DNA of 8,840 nt from an uncultured Alphaproteobacteria bacterium. GTDB lineage: Bacteria; Pseudomonadota; Alphaproteobacteria; Sphingomonadales; Sphingomonadaceae. Location: the NCBI GenBank assembly GCA_903939555.1, contig CAJAHV010000350.1:1-8840 (forward strand), in the 5' to 3' direction. The notes beneath the pieces are model-generated. The model was not told the DNA's origin, ran no database searches, and worked only from the letters and a program-made list of their open reading frames with translations. Position numbers and translations under genes: made by a program. This document shows positions 6,378 through 8,840 of this stretch, in pieces (within the stretch, counting starts at the first letter, position 1; each line of letters opens with the position of its first letter).

Positions 6378-6575
6378 TCAGGCGATGATGTCGGGGACGA
6401 GCATGTCTGCAAGCAGAGCGAGTTCGTCGCGCAGCTTGAGCTTGCGTTTCTTGAAGCGCTGCAACTGGATCATGTCGGCATTGGGCATCTGGCGCAGCGC
6501 CTCGATCGCTGCATCAAGGTCGCGGTGATCGCGTCGGGCGATCTCGATTCGCGCCCGAATTTCGGTCTCTTCCAC
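6378..6575 (-). CDS. DUF465 (YdcH-like) small coiled-coil protein
   Basis: This 65-residue, highly charged, all-helical protein has the DUF465 hallmark 'LQRFKKRKLKLRDEL' at 38-52, preceded by a helix (3-28) and a Pro-containing turn ('MPNADM'). The function of the family is not known to me. The start is a GTG at 6575, chosen because GAGGGAG lies eight bases upstream; no in-frame ATG gives a better N-terminus. It heads the minus-strand series (TPR protein, DUF1465, VOC downstream) and is divergent, across about 200 bases, from another DUF465 gene with the same 'KLKLK/R' motif. Confidence 0.85.
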   Translation of the reverse strand: MEETEIRARIEIARRDHRDLDAAIEALRQMPNADMIQLQRFKKRKLKLRDELALLADMLVPDIIA

Positions 6576-6776
6576 GCCATCCGCTCCCTCGCCGCCGAAT
6601 CGCGCCGCAACGGCTAAACCTGCTTATCACATCAGCACGCCGCGCTCCTTGCGGCACATCGCAATATCGTCGCACCAGCAATGAAAATGCAAGCATGGAC
6701 AAGTCCGGCCGTTCGTGAAAGCATCGACATTCCCACCCACGGCCATCGTGCGCGATGGCACCAAAGGGAGACTTCA
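6576..6776. other. Divergent intergenic region between two DUF465 genes
   Basis: This 201-base gap separates two divergent start codons and must contain the promoters of both. I see no convincing -35/-10 pair with proper spacing for either gene. A small GCCGC/GCGGC hairpin (6639-6655) and the GGGAG Shine-Dalgarno of the plus-strand gene (6766-6770) are the only recognisable elements. An in-frame upstream ATG (6681) for the plus-strand gene gives an N-terminus unlike the family and is not used. Confidence 0.5.
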
Positions 6777-6935
6777 ATGGCCAATGCCCATCTCGCCAGT
6801 CTGACCGCCCGGCACGCCAGGCTCGATGAAACGGTTGCCGCAGAAACCCGCCGTCCGCTCCCCGATCAGGCCCGGCTGGCGCAATTGAAGCGCGAAAAAC
6901 TGAAGTTGAAAGAAGAAATCGACCGGTTACATTGA
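6777..6935 (+). CDS. Second DUF465 (YdcH-like) small protein
   Basis: This 52-residue protein has two helices and the DUF465 signature 'LKREKLKLKEEIDRL' at 37-51, preceded by a Pro-containing turn ('RRPLPDQ'). The N-terminal 'HLASLTARHARLDETV' matches the family's first helix. The ATG at 6777 is preceded by GGGAG at the ideal six-base spacing. The similarity in layout and motif to the minus-strand gene at 6378-6575 suggests paralogues that arose by duplication, now divergently arranged. Convergent dksA-like gene downstream. Function unknown. Confidence 0.87.
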   Translation: MANAHLASLTARHARLDETVAAETRRPLPDQARLAQLKREKLKLKEEIDRLH

Positions 6936-6940
6936 TCGCC

Positions 6941-7029
6941 GCGCGGCCGGGTGCAGCACAGGACCACGCGGGTTTCCGCCAGCCTGCTGCCAGCGCCCCG
7001 TTCACTGCCAGCGTTACGCCCGGCCGCGC
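6941..7029. repeat. 11-base inverted repeat in the convergent DUF465/dksA gap
   Basis: GCGCGGCCGGG (6941-6951) and its exact complement CCCGGCCGCGC (7019-7029) bracket 67 bases in the 100-base space between convergent stop codons. There is no T-run on either side. It could form a long-loop stem that slows transcription from both directions, or simply reflect the high GC content. Confidence 0.5.
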
Positions 7030-7035
7030 CGCGTT

Positions 7036-7542
7036 TCATTCGTCCCGGGTAATCTTCTCGTCGCGTTCATGACGCTCCTGCGCCTCGAGCGTCATCGTCG
7101 CAATCGGCCGGGCTTCCAGTCGTTGCAGCGAGATCGGTTCGCCGCTGACTTCGCAATAACCATAATCGCCCGCCTCGATCCGGCGCAGCGCCGCATCGAT
7201 CTTGCTGATCACCTTGCGCTGACGATCCCGGGTGCGCAGTTCGATGCCCCAGTCGGTTTCGCTCGAAGCGCGATCGGTGACATCGGGCTCGCGCATCGGC
7301 TCGGCCTTGAGCGTTTCCAGCGTCCCGGCGGCTTCCTGGAGAATCGATTCCTTCCAGTCGAGCAACTTGCGCCGGAAAAAAGCGAGTTGACGCGGGTTCA
7401 TGAATTCTTCGTCCGCTGTCGGGCGGTAACCCGCAGGCGGTTGTTCACTACCCGGCCCGCTCATGCCACCGTTATCGGCCATCGTCATCGTGTCGGCATT
7501 GTCGCCGCCATCCGAACCGCGCATCGAACCTGTTGAAATCAT
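7036..7542 (-). CDS. dksA: DksA/TraR-family RNA polymerase-binding regulator lacking the zinc cysteines
   Basis: This 168-residue DksA-type secondary-channel regulator tunes transcription initiation with ppGpp. The coiled-coil tip has 'DVTDRAS' (D87, D90, A92), corresponding to the functional DxxDxA tip of Escherichia coli DksA. The C-terminal globule reads 'GDYGYCEVSGEPISLQRLEARPIA', so only C130 remains; the other zinc-ligand positions are S133, T151 and A154. This resembles the zinc-independent, alphaproteobacterial-type DksA. The poorly conserved N-terminus (about 1-45) is Gly/Asp/Met-rich. The start is set by GGAGG (7555-7551) eight bases before the ATG at 7542; a GTG sits directly before it. 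It is downstream of phaR on the same strand after about 200 bases. Confidence 0.92.
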   Translation of the reverse strand: MISTGSMRGSDGGDNADTMTMADNGGMSGPGSEQPPAGYRPTADEEFMNPRQLAFFRRKLLDWKESILQEAAGTLETLKAEPMREPDVTDRASSETDWGIELRTRDRQRKVISKIDAALRRIEAGDYGYCEVSGEPISLQRLEARPIATMTLEAQERHERDEKITRDE

Positions 7543-7722
7543 CACGCAAGCCTCCACCCGCCGGCGACAGCTGTGCTCGCCCCCCCGGGTCGTTGCACCC
7601 CTGTTCGACCGTCCAGAATGCCCGAAACCGGTCATTCATACCCCGGCGCGGCTCATAGCGATGCGATGACCGGCGAGCAAGCGGATTGGCACAGTGAAAG
7701 TCGTAAAGTTCGGTAATGCGAC

Positions 7723-7735
7723 GCTGCGGCGCAGC
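7723..7735. promoter_or_regulatory. Palindrome GCTGCG-G-CGCAGC just 3' of phaR
   Basis: This perfect 13-base inverted repeat contains CTGC-N3-GCAG and lies 10 bases beyond the phaR stop, in the phaR-dksA gap. It could be the stem of a short hairpin ending the phaR transcript (no T-run is present) or a PhaR-like binding site, since the PhaR operator, as I recall it, is a TGC-N-GCA type palindrome. Neither is proven. Confidence 0.3.
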
Positions 7736-7745
7736 CAGCGCTGCT

Positions 7746-8348
7746 TCAGCTCTTGGCAAGCCCGTCGAGCCGGGCCTGCAACGCAGCGAGTTGCGCCTTC
7801 AAGGCGGCCATCTCGGTATCGCTGTCGGCTGACCCCGCCGCAGCAGCGGATGGTGACGCCGCCGCAGCAGCAGCCGGACGCGTCTTGGCAATCGCAGCGC
7901 CGCTCAACATTTCCGATGCCGCCTGAAACAACGCCAGATTCTGCTTGGCAAGTTGTTCAAAAGGCTTCAGCGCCGCATCGCGAAAGCTGTTCTGGTTTTC
8001 GGAAAACGCCGCCATCGACGCTTCGAGGTAATGCGGCACCATACCCTGCATCGAATCGCCGTACATGGCGATGATCTGGCGCAGGAACGGCACCGGCAGC
8101 ATGGTCTGGCCGCCGGCTTCTTCTTCCATGACGATCTGGGTGAGCACCGAACGGGTGATGTCTTCACCGCTGCGGGCATCGAAAACCTGAAAATCCCGGC
8201 CCTGGCGCGTCATCGTCGCCAGATGATCGAGCGTGATGTAGCTGCTGCTTTCGGTATTATACAGCCGACGGTTGGCGTATTTCTTGATTATCACCGGCGA
8301 TTCGCCGGCCTTTTGGCCGTCAGCAGCGGTTGTGGATGCGTTGGCCAT
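7746..8348 (-). CDS. phaR: Polyhydroxyalkanoate synthesis repressor PhaR
   Basis: This 200-residue protein is a clear PhaR. The N-terminal DNA-binding domain includes 'IIKKYANRRLYNTESSSYITL' spanning 20-40 and 'FQVFDARSGEDITRSVLTQIV' spanning 53-73. It is followed by the PHB-accumulation domain at about 83-125 ('LPVPFLRQIIAMYGDSMQG', 'PHYLEASMAAF'). An Ala-rich linker (158-172) leads to a C-terminal coiled coil (178-198). PhaR binds PHA granules and represses phasin and its own gene, releasing DNA when granules form. The start has AGGA (8358-8355) six bases upstream. It is divergent from a PHA-synthase-like hydrolase whose first possible ATG overlaps this start codon. A TGC-N3-GCA palindrome 47 bases upstream suits autoregulation. 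Confidence 0.96.
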   Translation of the reverse strand: MANASTTAADGQKAGESPVIIKKYANRRLYNTESSSYITLDHLATMTRQGRDFQVFDARSGEDITRSVLTQIVMEEEAGGQTMLPVPFLRQIIAMYGDSMQGMVPHYLEASMAAFSENQNSFRDAALKPFEQLAKQNLALFQAASEMLSGAAIAKTRPAAAAAASPSAAAAGSADSDTEMAALKAQLAALQARLDGLAKS

Positions 8349-8840
8349 GAACAGTCCTGATATTCAAGAAACTCAGTGTTTAACACATATTGATGTTGCA
8401 CCGCAACGTAGCCGCGGCCCGCGCCCCCTGACGGTATTTCTCGGCATGATGACGCGGCTATGCGCCGATGATCCGGCACGATTGCGCGCCGTTCTCGCCG
8501 GGCTGCGACGCTATCAGGCAGCGCCACCGGCACCGCCGCGCACCATGCGCCCGGAAATCGCCCGCATCGGCAGCGTCAGCCTCAAAGGCCATGGCGGCAG
8601 CGGCCCGCCGGTTGTCGTCATCCCGTCGCTGATCAACCAGGCGCACGTGCTCGATCTGGCGCCGGACAACTCGCTGCTCGCCGGGCTGGTGGCGCGCGGG
8701 CTGAACCCGCTGCTCGTCGATTGGGGTGAAACCGCGCCGCTGGGGATCGAGCAACTGATTGCCGACCGGTTGGTGCCGGTCATCGCCGGGCTGGGCCAGC
8801 CGGTGGCGTTAGCCGGCTATTGCCTTGGTGGCACGCTGGC
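8347..8840 (+). CDS. PHA-synthase-like alpha/beta hydrolase (N-terminal part)
   Basis: The frame stays open from an ATG at 8347 to the right edge (164 codons, partial). It shows an alpha/beta-hydrolase core: 'PVVVIPSLINQAHVLDL' (96-112), 'GLNPLLVDWGE' (118-128), and the nucleophile elbow 'GYCLGGT' (157-163) with C159. A cysteine nucleophile with a double Gly is the lipase-box variant of PHA synthases. Its position near residue 159 resembles the short class III PhaC subunit (Cys149) rather than class I (Cys319). The start is doubtful. Codons 2-20 are AT-rich at third positions and look like promoter DNA, yet the family-like 'RPLTVFL' lies before the next in-frame ATG at 8446. No Shine-Dalgarno is visible for either. 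Synthase versus hydrolase activity cannot be decided. Confidence 0.82.
   Translation, partial: MNSPDIQETQCLTHIDVAPQRSRGPRPLTVFLGMMTRLCADDPARLRAVLAGLRRYQAAPPAPPRTMRPEIARIGSVSLKGHGGSGPPVVVIPSLINQAHVLDLAPDNSLLAGLVARGLNPLLVDWGETAPLGIEQLIADRLVPVIAGLGQPVALAGYCLGGTL
8395..8407. promoter_or_regulatory. Candidate PhaR operator (GTTGC-ACC-GCAAC)
   Basis: This perfect 5+5 inverted repeat with a three-base spacer has core TGC-N3-GCA and lies between the divergent phaR and hydrolase genes. It sits at the edge of the AT-rich stretch 8349-8400, where promoters would be expected. It resembles the TGC-N-GCA type palindromes described for PhaR operators, as I recall the family literature. The assignment is inference from symmetry and position. 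Confidence 0.4.

Noticed and set aside
5531..6388. Plus-strand open frame of 285 codons opposite the TPR gene
   Set aside because: It contains the antisense of the 21-base repeats as Arg/His-rich repeats and crosses the terminator hairpin; the minus-strand frame has a signal peptide and TPRs.
8458..8783. Minus-strand frames opposite the right-edge hydrolase
   Set aside because: The plus strand has an uninterrupted frame with alpha/beta-hydrolase motifs and GYCLGGT, which is far stronger evidence.
1..8840. Mobile elements, CRISPR arrays, defence islands
   Set aside because: No transposase, integrase, direct-repeat array or restriction/toxin genes are visible; codon use is uniform across the window apart from the short AT-rich promoter stretches.

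Overview
The window is high-GC DNA (third codon positions mostly G or C) from an alphaproteobacterium, most likely a sphingomonad. Several families point that way: a TamB C-terminus, a DUF6456 protein, a DUF1465/RcdA-like protein, a pair of DUF465/YdcH-like small proteins, a DksA-type protein that has lost its zinc cysteines, and PhaR next to an alpha/beta hydrolase of the PHA-synthase superfamily. The taxonomic call is an inference from family content; no rRNA or marker phylogeny is available here. I see no insertion sequence, prophage, CRISPR array or integrase. This reads as a compact chromosomal core region rather than an island.

Layout. (1) 2-1480 (+): the C-terminal part of TamB, entering from the left edge. 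(2) 1523-2563 (-): a Leu/Phe/Val-type amino-acid dehydrogenase, convergent with TamB. (3) 2734-2811 (+): tRNA-His(GTG), with its own candidate promoter. (4) 2840-3940 (-): a probable two-gene unit, DUF6456 protein then a Cu/Zn superoxide dismutase with a lipoprotein-like leader. It is divergent from an XRE-type regulator (4037-4600, +) across a 96-base gap that holds a perfect 13-base palindrome. (5) 4643-6575 (-): four genes on one strand. In transcription order these are a DUF465 protein, an exported TPR protein with a tandem-heptad spacer, an RcdA-like DUF1465 protein, and a VOC/glyoxalase-fold protein; the last two overlap ATGA-style. A hairpin separates the TPR gene from the DUF1465 gene. 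(6) 6777-6935 (+): a second DUF465 protein, divergent from the first. (7) 7036-7542 (-): the DksA-like transcription factor. (8) 7746-8348 (-): PhaR, the PHA-granule-associated repressor. It is head-to-head with (9) 8347-8840 (+), the start of a PHA-synthase-like alpha/beta hydrolase that runs off the right edge.

Functional themes are envelope biogenesis and protection (TamB, SodC, exported TPR protein), stress and growth control (DksA-like, RcdA-like, XRE regulator), branched-chain or aromatic amino-acid catabolism, and carbon storage (PhaR and hydrolase). I did not find a clearly undescribed multi-gene system. The parts most worth checking are the phaR/hydrolase divergent junction, with PhaR-operator-like palindromes on both sides of phaR, and the XRE/DUF6456/SodC divergent unit.
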